Part shown: piece after piece, positions 1-11,596 of the stretch
Position numbering within the stretch: position 1 is the stretch's first letter
How the letters are laid out: every line of letters starts with the position of its first letter
Source of the DNA: Aldehydirespirator sp965221215
Lineage (GTDB): Bacteria > Actinomycetota > Acidimicrobiia > Acidimicrobiales > Aldehydirespiratoraceae
Length of the DNA: 64,000 nt
Assembly (NCBI GenBank): GCA_965221215.1
Contig: OZ244872.1
Coordinates: 992,001-1,056,000 of the forward strand
Reading direction: 5' to 3'
Program-made: the position numbers and the translations under genes
The notes under the pieces: model-generated
The model's input: only the letters and a program-made list of their open reading frames with translations
The model's database searches: none
Told to the model about the DNA's origin: nothing

Positions 1-25
1 CGAGGACCAGCCGGCCTACGGCGGC

Positions 26-883
26 ATGACCGCGGGCGGCCCGCCCGGCATGGGCGCCGCCGAGCGGGACATGCCGATGGCGGTGCTCGTGGGGGTCTTC
101 TTGTCGGCGGTGATCCTGGTGGCTCTGCAGGTCGGCCCCGCCCTGGCGCTGGTGGTGGCGACGGTGGTGCTCGGCCTGGCCGCGGTGGAGCTGCTCAGCG
201 CGGTGCGGGTGGCGGGCTACCAGCCGGCGGTGGTGCTGGGACTGGCCGGGGCGGTGACCATGCCCCTTGCGGCCTACTGGCGCGGCGTCGATGCCATCGT
301 GGTGGTGCTGGTGCTGACGGTGGTGTTCGGGGCGCTGTGGTACCTCACCGGGGTCGGCGTGGAAGGGCCGATGCGGGGTCTGGCGGTGACCGTGTTCGCG
401 GTGGCCTACATAGGAGGCCTCGGCGCCCACGCGGCCCTGATGCTGAAGATCCCTACCCACGGAACCGGGCTGCTGACCGCCGCCATCCTGCTGACCGTCG
501 CCCATGATGTGAGCGCCATGGCCATCGGCCGGGCCGCGGGCCGCACGCCGCTGTCGAGGGCCAGCCCCAACAAGACGCTGGAAGGGCTCCTCGGCGGCGC
601 CATCGTGACGGTGGCGGTGGGCGTGGTCATGGGGCTGGTGGGCATGCCCGCACCCATCGCCGACGGCCCCGGCAGCTTCTGGACCGCGGTGCTGCTGTCG
701 GTGGTGGTGGCGGTGGCCGCGCCCATCGGCGACCTGGCCGAGTCGATGCTCAAGCGCGATCTCGACATCAAGGACATGGGCTCGCTGCTTCCGGGCCACG
801 GCGGCATCCTCGACCGCTTCGACGCGATGCTGTTCTCGCTGCCGGCCACCTATTACGTGGCCCTGATGGCCGGGGTGATCTAA
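26..883 (+). CDS. cdsA: Phosphatidate cytidylyltransferase (CDP-diglyceride synthase)
   Basis: Makes CDP-diacylglycerol from phosphatidic acid and CTP, the entry point to phospholipid synthesis in the membrane. The 285-residue protein is almost entirely hydrophobic helices, and near the C-terminus (about residues 238-266) carries the family signature with KRD, KD, a PGHGGILDR segment and a final Asp. Family proteins are about 260-300 residues, so the gene is essentially complete, but the frame is open back to the window edge and the true start may lie upstream of base 1. It precedes dxr by 65 bp on the same strand; cdsA-dxr-rseP is a common bacterial order. Identity is firm; the start is not. 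Confidence 0.9.
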   Translation: MTAGGPPGMGAAERDMPMAVLVGVFLSAVILVALQVGPALALVVATVVLGLAAVELLSAVRVAGYQPAVVLGLAGAVTMPLAAYWRGVDAIVVVLVLTVVFGALWYLTGVGVEGPMRGLAVTVFAVAYIGGLGAHAALMLKIPTHGTGLLTAAILLTVAHDVSAMAIGRAAGRTPLSRASPNKTLEGLLGGAIVTVAVGVVMGLVGMPAPIADGPGSFWTAVLLSVVVAVAAPIGDLAESMLKRDLDIKDMGSLLPGHGGILDRFDAMLFSLPATYYVALMAGVI

Positions 884-948
884 CCGTCGAGCGGGCAGGG
901 AGCAACCAGTGGACTATCGGGCCAGACTGACCCGATGACCGGGGTGGA

Positions 949-2115
949 TTGACGTTGGTGTCGTCGGTCGCCGTGCTCGGCTCGACCGGATCGATCGGAA
1001 CCCAAACGCTCGACATCGTCGCAGCCCGGCCCGACCGGTACCGGGTGGCCTCGCTGGGCGCGGCCCGCTCGGTGGACATGCTGGCCGAGCAGGCGCACCG
1101 GTTCCGCCCCGAAGTGGTGGCCATCGCCGACGCCGGCCGGGCCGCGGACCTCTCCGAGCGGCTGCCCGCCGGGATCGAGCTGCTGGCCGGCGCCGATGCC
1201 ATGGCTGCGGCGGCCACCGCGGCCGACACCGTCATCAACGGGGTGGTCGGCTTCGCCGGCCTTCCGGTCACCCTGGCCGCCCTCGAGTCCGGCAAGCGGC
1301 TGGGACTGGCCAACAAGGAGTCGCTGATCGCGGCCGGTCCGGTGGTGCAGCGGGCCCGGGCCACCGCCGGGGCGGCGATAATCCCGGTCGACTCTGAGCA
1401 CTGCGCCGTCCACCAGTGCCTGCGGGCCAACGACCATCCCGAACGGGTCTCGTCCATCGTGCTGACCGCCAGCGGCGGACCCTTCCGGGGCCGCAGCCCG
1501 GCCGAACTGCAGGGGGTCACCGTGGCCGACGCCCTGGCCCACCCCACCTGGCAGATGGGTCCCAAGATCACCATCGACTCCAGCACGCTCATGAACAAGG
1601 GGCTCGAGGTGATCGAGGCCCACGAGCTCTTCGGGATCGACTACGACCAGATCGAGATCGTGGTGCACCCGCAGTCCATCGTCCATTCGATGGTCACCTA
1701 CTGCGACGGCGCCACCGTGGCCCAGCTCTCGAAGCCCGACATGAGGCTTTGCATCGGCTACGCGCTGGCCTACCCCGACCGGCTTGACTTGGCCTACGGC
1801 GCCATCGACTGGCATGAGCTGGGCCGATTGGACTTCGAGCCACCCGACCGCAGCGCTTTCGGCTGCCTCGACTTGGCCTACGAGGCCGGCCGGGCGTCGC
1901 AGACCGCGCCGGCCTGGCTCAACGCCGCCAACGAGGTGGCGGTACAGGCCTTCCTTGACGAGCGGATCCGCTGGGCGGACATCGCTCGACTGCTGACCGA
2001 GGCCCTGGAGCTTTGGCCCGGCATCGAGGCTGTCGATGTGGAGTCCGTGCTGACCGCCGACCGCGAGGCCCGCCGGGTGGCGGAGGCCCTGGTGAACCAG
2101 CGGGACGCGGCCTGA
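949..2115 (+). CDS. dxr: 1-deoxy-D-xylulose 5-phosphate reductoisomerase
   Basis: Second step of the MEP isoprenoid pathway: NADPH-dependent conversion of DXP to MEP in the cytosol. The 388-residue protein has the Rossmann motif GSTGSIG at residues 11-17, ANKES at 121-125, the metal-binding PVDSEH at 146-151, SGGPF at 175-179 and the GPKITIDSSTLMNKG segment at about 204-218. I chose the TTG at 949 because it places the Rossmann strand at the usual distance from the N-terminus; a GTG at 958 is possible. The stop codon overlaps the rseP start (TGATG), so the two genes are probably translationally coupled. Confidence 0.95.
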   Translation: MTLVSSVAVLGSTGSIGTQTLDIVAARPDRYRVASLGAARSVDMLAEQAHRFRPEVVAIADAGRAADLSERLPAGIELLAGADAMAAAATAADTVINGVVGFAGLPVTLAALESGKRLGLANKESLIAAGPVVQRARATAGAAIIPVDSEHCAVHQCLRANDHPERVSSIVLTASGGPFRGRSPAELQGVTVADALAHPTWQMGPKITIDSSTLMNKGLEVIEAHELFGIDYDQIEIVVHPQSIVHSMVTYCDGATVAQLSKPDMRLCIGYALAYPDRLDLAYGAIDWHELGRLDFEPPDRSAFGCLDLAYEAGRASQTAPAWLNAANEVAVQAFLDERIRWADIARLLTEALELWPGIEAVDVESVLTADREARRVAEALVNQRDAA

Positions 2116-3638
2116 TGGTCGGTCGTCTGGGGGATCCAGCGCCCGGCGTGGGCTTCGACGCGGTGCGGCGCTGGTGGGGCGATCACGGCGGTCTGGCCGG
2201 CCTCGCCGCGGCACTGGTGCTGCTGGGAGTGTTCGGCGGGGTCGGCTGGGTGGTGATCATCCTGTCGCTGGTGGCCATGCTGTTCCTGCACGAGCTTGGC
2301 CACTACCTCACCGCCCGCTGGACCGGGATGAAGGTCAGCGAGTTCTTCATCGGGTTCGGGCCCCGCCTGTGGTCGATCCGCCGGGGCGAGACCGAGTACG
2401 GGATCAAGGCGATATGGGTGGGCGCCTACGTGCGCATCGTGGGTATGAGCAACCTCGACGAGGTGGATCCGCGTGACGAGCCCCGCAGCTTCCGAGAGCA
2501 GAGCTACCCCCGCAAGCTGCTGGTGCTCACCGCGGGATCGGCCATGCACTTCGTGATCGTGGCGGTGCTGCTGTTTGCGGTGCTATTGGGCGACGGCCGG
2601 ATCTTCAGCGGCGGGTCCGACGCCGACGAGGTGCAGAGCTGGACTCTGGCCACCGTCTCGCCCGACAGCGCCGCCGCCGCGGCCGGCCTGGCGCCGGGCG
2701 ACGAGCTGGTCTCGGTCGCCGGCGTGGGCAGCACCACCTTCGCCGACTTCTCGCGCCTGGTCCAGCAGCGGGCCGGCGCCGAGGTGGAGGTGGTGTATCG
2801 CCGCGACGGCGTGCAGCACACCGCGGTGACCACTGTGGGCGAGCGTCTCACCGCCGAGGGCGCAGCCGGGATCGTCGGGCTGATCGAGGGTGACCGCCTT
2901 TTGGCCGTCGAGGGCCTCGACGCCGCAGGCGCCCCCACCTATGCGCAGGTGGCCCAGTACGGGCGAGACCGGATCGGCGAGCCCCTCGACATGACCATCG
3001 TCGACACCCGCACGGGGCAGCCGGCCGTGGTGGAGGGGGCGATCATCACCGATCTGGCCGCTCCGCAGACGGCGGTGCGGGGCTTCTTCGGCGTGTCGGC
3101 CGACTACCGCACCGAGGGGCTGAGCCCAGTGCGGGCCACCGGCGAGTCGCTGCGGCTGACCGCGTTGATTGCCCGCGATGTGGTGTTCTCCATCCCCACC
3201 ATCGTGACCGACGGCTTCGGGGGCACCTTCGACGGGCTGCGCAGCGACGATCCCGTCGCTACCGGCGCGACCACGGCCCGCGAGGTGGAGCTGCGCCGCC
3301 TCGACCGCTCGCATCCCGACGAGAACCGCGTCCTGTCGATCTACGGCGTGGCCCGGATCGGCGCCGAAGCCGCCTCCGACGGCGCCACCGACCTGCTGCT
3401 GCTGCTCGCCTATGTGAACGCGTTCATCGGGGTGTTCAACCTGCTGCCGCTCCTGCCCCTCGACGGGGGACACGTGGTGGTGGCCACCTACGAGCGGATC
3501 CGCTCCTTCGGGGGTCGCCGGCACCGCGTGGACGCAGCCCGGCTGCTGCCCCTCACCTACGCGGTGGTGCTCTTGCTGCTGCTGGTGGGCGGCGTGGCCC
3601 TGATGCGAGACATCCTCGACCCAGTCAGCTTCGGCTAG
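2115..3638 (+). CDS. rseP: Site-2 intramembrane zinc metalloprotease (RseP/Rip1 type, M50)
   Basis: Membrane protease that cleaves transmembrane substrates such as anti-sigma factors. HELGH at residues 59-63 in the first membrane helix supplies the zinc ligands, and the second motif NLLPLLPLDGGH is at about 442-453, followed by a last hydrophobic helix. A PDZ-type region lies between them (about 180-260, with a PGDEL segment). The frame is open upstream of the ATG at 2115, but that ATG overlaps the dxr stop and gives the normal 507-residue length. The 3' end overlaps the 3' end of ispG on the other strand by 14 bp. Confidence 0.93.
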   Translation: MVGRLGDPAPGVGFDAVRRWWGDHGGLAGLAAALVLLGVFGGVGWVVIILSLVAMLFLHELGHYLTARWTGMKVSEFFIGFGPRLWSIRRGETEYGIKAIWVGAYVRIVGMSNLDEVDPRDEPRSFREQSYPRKLLVLTAGSAMHFVIVAVLLFAVLLGDGRIFSGGSDADEVQSWTLATVSPDSAAAAAGLAPGDELVSVAGVGSTTFADFSRLVQQRAGAEVEVVYRRDGVQHTAVTTVGERLTAEGAAGIVGLIEGDRLLAVEGLDAAGAPTYAQVAQYGRDRIGEPLDMTIVDTRTGQPAVVEGAIITDLAAPQTAVRGFFGVSADYRTEGLSPVRATGESLRLTALIARDVVFSIPTIVTDGFGGTFDGLRSDDPVATGATTAREVELRRLDRSHPDENRVLSIYGVARIGAEAASDGATDLLLLLAYVNAFIGVFNLLPLLPLDGGHVVVATYERIRSFGGRRHRVDAARLLPLTYAVVLLLLLVGGVALMRDILDPVSFG

Positions 3639-4914
3639 TGGACCCGCTCTTGCGGCGGATGCCTGCCACCACGGTCTCGGAGTTGTTGGCATCGTCGCCG
3701 AGTTCGTCGAGGTTGCGGCGGCGGTCCTCGTCGGCGGCGCGGCGGGCTGAGGCCCGGGTCCGGGCGGCGCGCTCCAAGGCGGCCTCGGCACCGTGCTCGC
3801 AGATGAACTCCGCCCACTCCACCAGTGCGTCCACCATGGCGTCCTCGGCCACCACGGCCACGTTCTCGCCCTTCACGAACAGGTGGCCCCGACGATTCCC
3901 GGCGGCGATGCCCAAGTCGGCGTCGCGGGCTTCGCCCGGACCGTTCACCACGCAGCCCATCACCGCCACCTGCAGCGGTATGCGCCGGTCGCCGAAGGCC
4001 TCCATGGCCTCGTTGGCCACCGCGAACACATCGACCTCGGCCCGCCCGCAGCTGGGACAGGCGATCAGGTCGACGCTGCGGCGCTCGCGCAGCCCCAGCG
4101 CCTCCAGCAGCGCTCGGCCGGCCCGGGCCTCCTCGACCGGATCGGTGGTCAGCGAGTAGCGGATCGTGTCGCCGATGCCCTCCGACAGCAGGGCGGCAAT
4201 CCCGGCCGTCGACTTGATGGTCCCCGCCGGAGGGGGACCGGCCTCGGTCACCCCGAGATGCAGCGGATGGTCGGTGGTGTCGGCCAACTGCCGGTAGGCC
4301 TCGATCATCAGGGGCACGCTCGACGCCTTGACCGAGATCTTCACCAGATCGAATCCCACGTCCTCGAAGTAGGCGAGCTCGCGCATGGCCGAGGCCACCA
4401 TCGCCTCGGGAGTCACACCCAGTTCGGGGTGGTACAGGTCGGGGTCGAGCGACCCTCCGTTGACGCCGATGCGGATGGGCACGCCGCGGTCCTTGCACTC
4501 CCGGGCCACGGCCTTGATCTGATCGGGCTTGCGGATGTTCCCGGGATTGAGCCGCAGGCAGTGGACGCCGGCCTCCAGCGCGGCCAGCGCCATCCGGTAG
4601 TTGTTGTGGATGTCGGCCACGATCGGCACCGGCGAGCGGGGCACGATTCGGGCCAGGCCCTCGGCGGCCTCGGAGCGGTTGCAGGTGCAGCGCACGATGT
4701 CGGCCCCAGCGCCAGCCAGCGCGTAGATCTGCTGCAGGGTGGCCTCGTGGTCGGCTGTCTTGGTCACCGTCATCGACTGCACCGTCACCGGCGCGCCGCC
4801 GCCGACCGCAACCCCGCCGACCATGATCTGGCGAGTGTCGCGCCGCGGAAACGTCGCGGTGACCTGCACGACGGGCAGTGTATTCCGCTCCAGAGGCTTG
4901 AGGGTCGAGCACAT
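3625..4914 (-). CDS. ispG: 4-hydroxy-3-methylbut-2-en-1-yl diphosphate synthase (GcpE)
   Basis: Penultimate step of the MEP pathway, an iron-sulfur reductive dehydration giving HMBPP. The protein has the typical start RRDTRQIMVGGVAVGG, the barrel, and C-terminal 4Fe-4S ligands: Cys286 and Cys289 in CPSC, Cys321 and Glu328 in GCVVNGPGE. I use the ATG at 4914 (429 residues); the frame stays open to 5136, but that stretch covers the rimP leader and looks non-coding. The last 50 residues are an Arg/Ala-rich tail longer than usual. In many actinobacteria ispG follows rseP on the same strand; here it is inverted and converges on it with a 14-bp overlap. Confidence 0.93.
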   Translation of the reverse strand: MCSTLKPLERNTLPVVQVTATFPRRDTRQIMVGGVAVGGGAPVTVQSMTVTKTADHEATLQQIYALAGAGADIVRCTCNRSEAAEGLARIVPRSPVPIVADIHNNYRMALAALEAGVHCLRLNPGNIRKPDQIKAVARECKDRGVPIRIGVNGGSLDPDLYHPELGVTPEAMVASAMRELAYFEDVGFDLVKISVKASSVPLMIEAYRQLADTTDHPLHLGVTEAGPPPAGTIKSTAGIAALLSEGIGDTIRYSLTTDPVEEARAGRALLEALGLRERRSVDLIACPSCGRAEVDVFAVANEAMEAFGDRRIPLQVAVMGCVVNGPGEARDADLGIAAGNRRGHLFVKGENVAVVAEDAMVDALVEWAEFICEHGAEAALERAARTRASARRAADEDRRRNLDELGDDANNSETVVAGIRRKSGSTSRS

Positions 4915-4994
4915 GGGCGAGGGGGTTCGGCCCATACGGGCTCGGCTGTTGGCTGTGTTGCGGTGGTTTGGACGGTCGCACCGCAGAACACCCA

Positions 4995-5027
4995 TTCGCG
5001 CTGGCGTGAGGTCGGCAGCGGTATACT
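4995..5027 (+). promoter_or_regulatory. Possible promoter of the rimP-nusA-infB operon
   Basis: TATACT at 5022-5027 is a good -10 hexamer in an otherwise G+C-rich gap between divergent ispG and rimP. The -35 is poor (TTCGCG at 4995 or CTGGCG at 5001), so the assignment rests on the -10 and on the position upstream of a structured leader. Confidence 0.35.
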
Positions 5028-5054
5028 CGGCGGACGTTCGATTTCTTCGGAAGC

Positions 5055-5099
5055 GGCGTGGGCTTGCGCCCACGCCGTTGCCGGTTCGGGCCCTGGGCC
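5055..5099 (+). promoter_or_regulatory. Structured leader upstream of rimP
   Basis: A perfect 9-bp hairpin, GGCGTGGGC / GCCCACGCC with loop TTGC (5055-5076), is followed by a second G+C-rich dyad, CGGGCCC / GGGCCCG (about 5087-5100). No U-tract follows, so it is not an obvious intrinsic terminator. Structured leaders are known before rimP-nusA operons in other actinobacteria, where NusA feedback is suspected; that link is inference here. Confidence 0.4.
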
Positions 5100-5134
5100 C
5101 GGTTACAGACTCCAGAGCAGAATCAGGGGATCTC

Positions 5135-5647
5135 ATGGCGATCGCTGATCGCGTCCGCGAACTCGCTGCCCCGCTGGCGGAGGCCGCCTCGCTCGATCTC
5201 TACGATGTGGAGCACCACGGCGCAGTGGTGCGGGTGCTGGTGGACGCCGACGGCGGCGGCATCGACATCGACGCCATCGCCGGGCTGTCCCGTTCGCTGA
5301 GCCGAGCCCTCGACGAGAGCGACCCGGTGCCGGGCCGCTACACGCTGGAGGTGTCGAGCCCCGGCCTCGAGCGCCCGCTGCGCACCCCCGAGCACTTCCG
5401 CCGGGCCGCCGGATCCGAGGTGAGGGTCAAGACCCTGCCCGGCTTCGACGGCCCTCGCCGCCTGACCGGTGTGGTGGAGGCGGTGGCCGACGACGGCATC
5501 GATTTGCGCAGCGCCGACGGCGAGGTGTGCCGGATCCGCTACGGGGAGCTGGCCTCGGCCCGCACCGTCTTCGAGTGGGGGCCGCGCCCGCACCCACATC
5601 GAACCGACAAGTCACAACCACTCCACAACAGGGAGGCGAAGCCATGA
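5135..5647 (+). CDS. rimP: Ribosome maturation factor RimP
   Basis: Needed for 30S subunit maturation. The 170-residue product shows the two-domain RimP layout: N-terminal alpha/beta domain with LYDVEHHGAVVRVLVD, then SRALDESDPVPGRYTLEVSS with the conserved SPGLERPL segment at about residues 71-78, and a C-terminal SH3-like barrel. The ATG at 5135 has AGGGGA upstream and follows the leader hairpins. The stop overlaps the nusA start (ATGA), the standard arrangement. Confidence 0.93.
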   Translation: MAIADRVRELAAPLAEAASLDLYDVEHHGAVVRVLVDADGGGIDIDAIAGLSRSLSRALDESDPVPGRYTLEVSSPGLERPLRTPEHFRRAAGSEVRVKTLPGFDGPRRLTGVVEAVADDGIDLRSADGEVCRIRYGELASARTVFEWGPRPHPHRTDKSQPLHNREAKP

Positions 5648-6801
5648 ACCCCGAGGTAATGGAGGCTCTCCAGGCCATGGCGGCCGAGCGGGGGATCACC
5701 GTCGACGCGCTGTTTGCGGCGCTGGCCGACGCCCTGGAGTCGGCCTACAAGCGGCTGCCCGACGCCAAGGAGTACGCCTGGGTGACGATCGATCCCTCCA
5801 CCATGGAGTTCCGGGTGATCGCCCAAGACCTCGACGAAGAGGGCAACCCGGTCGGCGAGGAATACGAGGTGACTCCCGACAACTTCGGCCGCATCGCCGC
5901 CCAGACCGCCCGCCAGGTCATGACCCAGCGCATCCGCGAGGCCGAGCGCGAGCTCAAGTACGAGGAGTACGCGGGGCGCGAGGGAGACATCGTCACCGGC
6001 ATGATCCAGCAGACCGATGCCCGCTACACCCTCCTCGACCTGGGCCGGGTGGAGGCGCTGCTGCCCCAGGCCGAGCAGGTTCCCTACGAGCGGCCCGACT
6101 CCAACACCCGGCTCAAGGCCTACATCGTCGAGGTGCGCAAGACGGCCAAGGGTCCCCAGATCGTGGTCAGCCGCACCCATCCCGGCCTGGTGAAGCGGCT
6201 CTTCGAGCTCGAGGTCCCCGAGATCGCCGACGGGATCGTGGAGATCAAGGCCTGCGCCCGCGAGCCCGGCCACCGCACCAAGATCGCGGTGCACTCCAAC
6301 GACCCGAACGTCGATCCGGTGGGGGCCTGCGTGGGGGCCCGGGGGGCGAGGGTCCGTCAGGTCGTCAACGAGCTGCGGGGCGAGAAGATCGACATCGTGC
6401 CGTTCAGCAGCGAGCTGGAGGACTTCGTGACCAAGGCCCTGTCGCCGGCGAGGATCAAGGAGGTCCGACCCGACGAGATGACCGGCGACTGCGACGTGAT
6501 CGTGCCCGACTACCAGCTGTCGCTGGCTATCGGCAAAGAGGGCCAGAACGCCCGCCTGGCCAGCCGGCTCACCGGCTGGGGGATCAACATCAAGAGCGAG
6601 ACCCAGCTGGCCGAGGAGGCCGCCTACGGCGACGTGGAATGGGCCGAGGGCGAGTGGATCACCGACCCCGAAACAGGCGAGCAGCTCTGGCAGCCCGCCG
6701 ACGGCGGCGAGCCGGTCAGCGCCGAGGCGTGGGCCGAGGCCATGGCCCAGGACCGCGCCGACGACGCCGAAGCCCCCGCGGAGCCGGCCGCGACGACCTG
6801 A
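5644..6801 (+). CDS. nusA: Transcription termination/antitermination factor NusA
   Basis: RNA-polymerase-associated elongation factor. The 385-residue protein has an N-terminal RNAP-binding domain (1-125), an S1 domain (about 113-180, REGDIVTGMI onward), KH1 around GACVGARGARVRQVV (228-242) and KH2 around LAIGKEGQNARLASRL (294-309). The C-terminal tail is acidic and alanine-rich. There are no AR repeats, as expected outside proteobacteria. The start ATG overlaps the rimP stop. The TGA stop lies inside the first copy of a 71-bp tandem repeat that continues to ylxR. Confidence 0.95.
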   Translation: MNPEVMEALQAMAAERGITVDALFAALADALESAYKRLPDAKEYAWVTIDPSTMEFRVIAQDLDEEGNPVGEEYEVTPDNFGRIAAQTARQVMTQRIREAERELKYEEYAGREGDIVTGMIQQTDARYTLLDLGRVEALLPQAEQVPYERPDSNTRLKAYIVEVRKTAKGPQIVVSRTHPGLVKRLFELEVPEIADGIVEIKACAREPGHRTKIAVHSNDPNVDPVGACVGARGARVRQVVNELRGEKIDIVPFSSELEDFVTKALSPARIKEVRPDEMTGDCDVIVPDYQLSLAIGKEGQNARLASRLTGWGINIKSETQLAEEAAYGDVEWAEGEWITDPETGEQLWQPADGGEPVSAEAWAEAMAQDRADDAEAPAEPAATT

Positions 6802-6950
6802 GTCCGATCCGGGCCGCATTTGGGCTGAGCGGTCTGTGACCGCCTCGAAGAAGCGGGACGGAGGCGACCTGAGTCCGATCTGGGCTGCATTTGGGCTGAG
6901 CGGTCTGTGACCGCCTCGAAGAAGCGGGACGGAGGCGACTTGAGTCCGAT
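6798..6950 (+). repeat. 71-bp tandem repeat carrying the ylxR start region
   Basis: Two near-perfect 71-bp copies (6798-6868, 6869-6939) are followed by the first bases of a third copy, which is the start of ylxR. Each copy ends with GGGACGGAGGCGAC, a Shine-Dalgarno-like stretch, and the next begins (C/T)TGAGTCCGAT. Only the last copy has TTG as a start codon; the earlier ones have CTG, and the first also supplies the TGA of nusA. The array duplicates a translation initiation site. Confidence 0.9.
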
Positions 6951-7194
6951 CCGCACCTGCATCGGGTGCCGCACTCGCCGCCCGAGCGTGGAGTTGCGGC
7001 GCGTCAGCCTCGACCCCGGCGGCGCCTTGGTGATCGGCCCCGGTCCTGGACGGGGCGCCTGGCTGTGCGACGACATGGCCTGCTTCGAGTCGGCCATGCG
7101 CCGCAGGGCCTTCGGGCGAGCCCTGCGCGCTGACGTGGCGCCGGACGAAATCGCTAGGCTTCAGCGAGCGTGGCCGGCCTGCCGGGCCGGATAA
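6940..7194 (+). CDS. ylxR: YlxR-family RNA-binding protein
   Basis: Small basic protein of the nusA-infB operon; the family has an RNA-binding fold and has been linked to RNase P regulation and gene expression control. The 84-residue product shows the typical RTCIGCRTRRP start, RRVSLDPGG, and GRGAWLC with a later Cys (residues 40-48), then an Arg-rich helix. I chose TTG at 6940 because GGAGG lies 6 bases upstream and the CIGC motif sits near the N-terminus as in the family; a GTG at 6907 is the alternative. The initiation region is duplicated upstream. Confidence 0.85.
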   Translation: MSPIRTCIGCRTRRPSVELRRVSLDPGGALVIGPGPGRGAWLCDDMACFESAMRRRAFGRALRADVAPDEIARLQRAWPACRAG

Positions 7195-7234
7195 CCGCGC
7201 CAGGCCTTCGAGAAAGTCGCGAAAGGGGCACGCA

Positions 7235-10069
<2,835 letters not shown>

Positions 10070-10158
10070 AGCCCTGCACGGCCTGCGGCTGCAATCCATG
10101 ACACGGAGGCGGCGATGACGCGTCGGCTCGCGATCACGCCGCGGCATCGGTGCGACCG

Positions 10159-10536
10159 ATGACACGGCGACGAAGAGATCGACGCTCGCATCCCGACTAC
10201 CGGGGCGACCAGCGCACCGCCCGGGTGGCCGAGCTGATCCGGCGCATCGTGGCCGAGTCGATGGAGAACCTCGACGACGAGCGGCTGGAGTTGGTGTCGG
10301 TCACCGGCGCCGAAGTTGACCGCGACCTGCACCGGGCGGTGGTGTGGTTCACGTCGCTCGGCGACAACGAGGCCGACGATGAGGCCATAGCCGAGGCCTT
10401 CGAGGAGCACGCCCGTCGCCTGCGGCGAGAAGTCGGCGACCAGACCAGGCTGCGCCGCACGCCCGAGCTGGTGTTCCGCCCCGACACAGTGCTCCGCTCC
10501 GCCGAGCGCATCGAGAGGCTGCTGGAGGCCGAGTAG
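10159..10536 (+). CDS. rbfA: Ribosome-binding factor A
   Basis: Cold-shock/30S maturation factor with a single KH-like domain. The 125-residue product shows RVAELIRRIVAESMENLDDERLELVSVTGAEVDRDLHRAVVWF-type sequence (key: the D-R-D-L-H-x-A-V-V strand) and a C-terminal RTPELVFRPDTVLRSAERIERLL helix. I start at ATG 10159. A degraded copy of the start region (ATGACACGG) occurs 61 bp upstream at 10098, similar to the duplicated start regions of ylxR and pth. It lies between infB and truB as usual. Confidence 0.9.
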   Translation: MTRRRRDRRSHPDYRGDQRTARVAELIRRIVAESMENLDDERLELVSVTGAEVDRDLHRAVVWFTSLGDNEADDEAIAEAFEEHARRLRREVGDQTRLRRTPELVFRPDTVLRSAERIERLLEAE

Positions 10537-10546
10537 ATGGACGCCG

Positions 10547-11410
10547 ATGGTTGACGGCGTCGCGGTCGTCGACAAGGCCGCGGGCTGGACCAGCCACGAT
10601 GTGGTGGCCAAGGCGCGCGGGGTGCTGGGCACCCGCAAGGTGGGCCACAGCGGAACCCTTGATCCCGACGCCACCGGAGTGCTGGTGCTCGGCGTGGGCC
10701 GGGCTACCCGGCTGTTGCGGTACGTGACCGGGCTCTCCAAGAGCTACGAGGCCGAGATCGTGCTCGGCGTCGAGACCGACACCCTCGACGCGGCGGGGCA
10801 GGTGACGGCCCGCCACGACATGACCGAGGTGAGCGCGGCGCGGGCCTGCCACGCGGCCGCGACCCTGACCGGCGACATCCTCCAGGTTCCGCCCATGGTG
10901 TCGGCGGTGAAGGTCGGCGGGCGCAGGCTGCATGAGTTGGCCCGGGAGGGGGTCGAAGTAGAGCGCGAGGCCCGCCCGGTCACCGTGCACCGCTTCGACG
11001 TTGAGCCGGTGCCCGGCACCGAGTCGGTGCTGCGGGCGGTGGTGGACTGTTCGTCGGGCACCTATGTGCGGGTGCTGGCCGCGGATCTGGGCCGGGCGCT
11101 GGGCGGGGGCGCGCACCTGCGCAGTCTGCGGCGGACCGCAGTGGGCGGCTTCGGGCTGGATCAGGCCCGACCGGTGGAGTCGTTGGCGGTTCTGCCCATG
11201 GCGGCTGCGGTCGGGCATCTGGCCGGGGTGCAGGTTGGCCTGGAGGTGGCCTCCGAGGTGGCTCACGGCCGGGTGCTGGGCCTTGACCGGCTCGGGGCGG
11301 CGGGCGAGGGGCCGTGGGCCGTGCACGACGCCGAGGGCGGGCTGCTAGCCGTCTACGAGCGGTTCACGACCGGGGCCAAGCCGGCCGTGGTGGTGGCTAC
11401 AGCCGGCTAG
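10547..11410 (+). CDS. truB: tRNA pseudouridine-55 synthase
   Basis: Modifies U55 in the T loop of tRNAs. The 287-residue protein has the catalytic motif GHSGTLDPDATG (residues 33-44, Asp39 the nucleophile), the KSYEAEIVLG strand, the VPPMVSAVKVGGRRLHELAREG segment and a C-terminal PUA-like region. The start ATG is 10 bp after the rbfA stop. Family length is 280-310, so it is complete. Confidence 0.93.
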   Translation: MVDGVAVVDKAAGWTSHDVVAKARGVLGTRKVGHSGTLDPDATGVLVLGVGRATRLLRYVTGLSKSYEAEIVLGVETDTLDAAGQVTARHDMTEVSAARACHAAATLTGDILQVPPMVSAVKVGGRRLHELAREGVEVEREARPVTVHRFDVEPVPGTESVLRAVVDCSSGTYVRVLAADLGRALGGGAHLRSLRRTAVGGFGLDQARPVESLAVLPMAAAVGHLAGVQVGLEVASEVAHGRVLGLDRLGAAGEGPWAVHDAEGGLLAVYERFTTGAKPAVVVATAG

Positions 11411-11596
11411 AGGCCGAGCGGGTGGGCGTGCGGGTCCGGCCCATGCGGACGAGACCGCGGGCAGCGTTGCCGGGGTTTGGGCGGCGGGTGGACGCCCTGC
11501 ACAAGAGCGGGTGAGACCCTGCTGCGGCGCGTGATGCCTGCGATCAATCCGAGCCCGCTACTGGGTAACCTGACCCGGTCCTGTCCGCCGCTGGAG

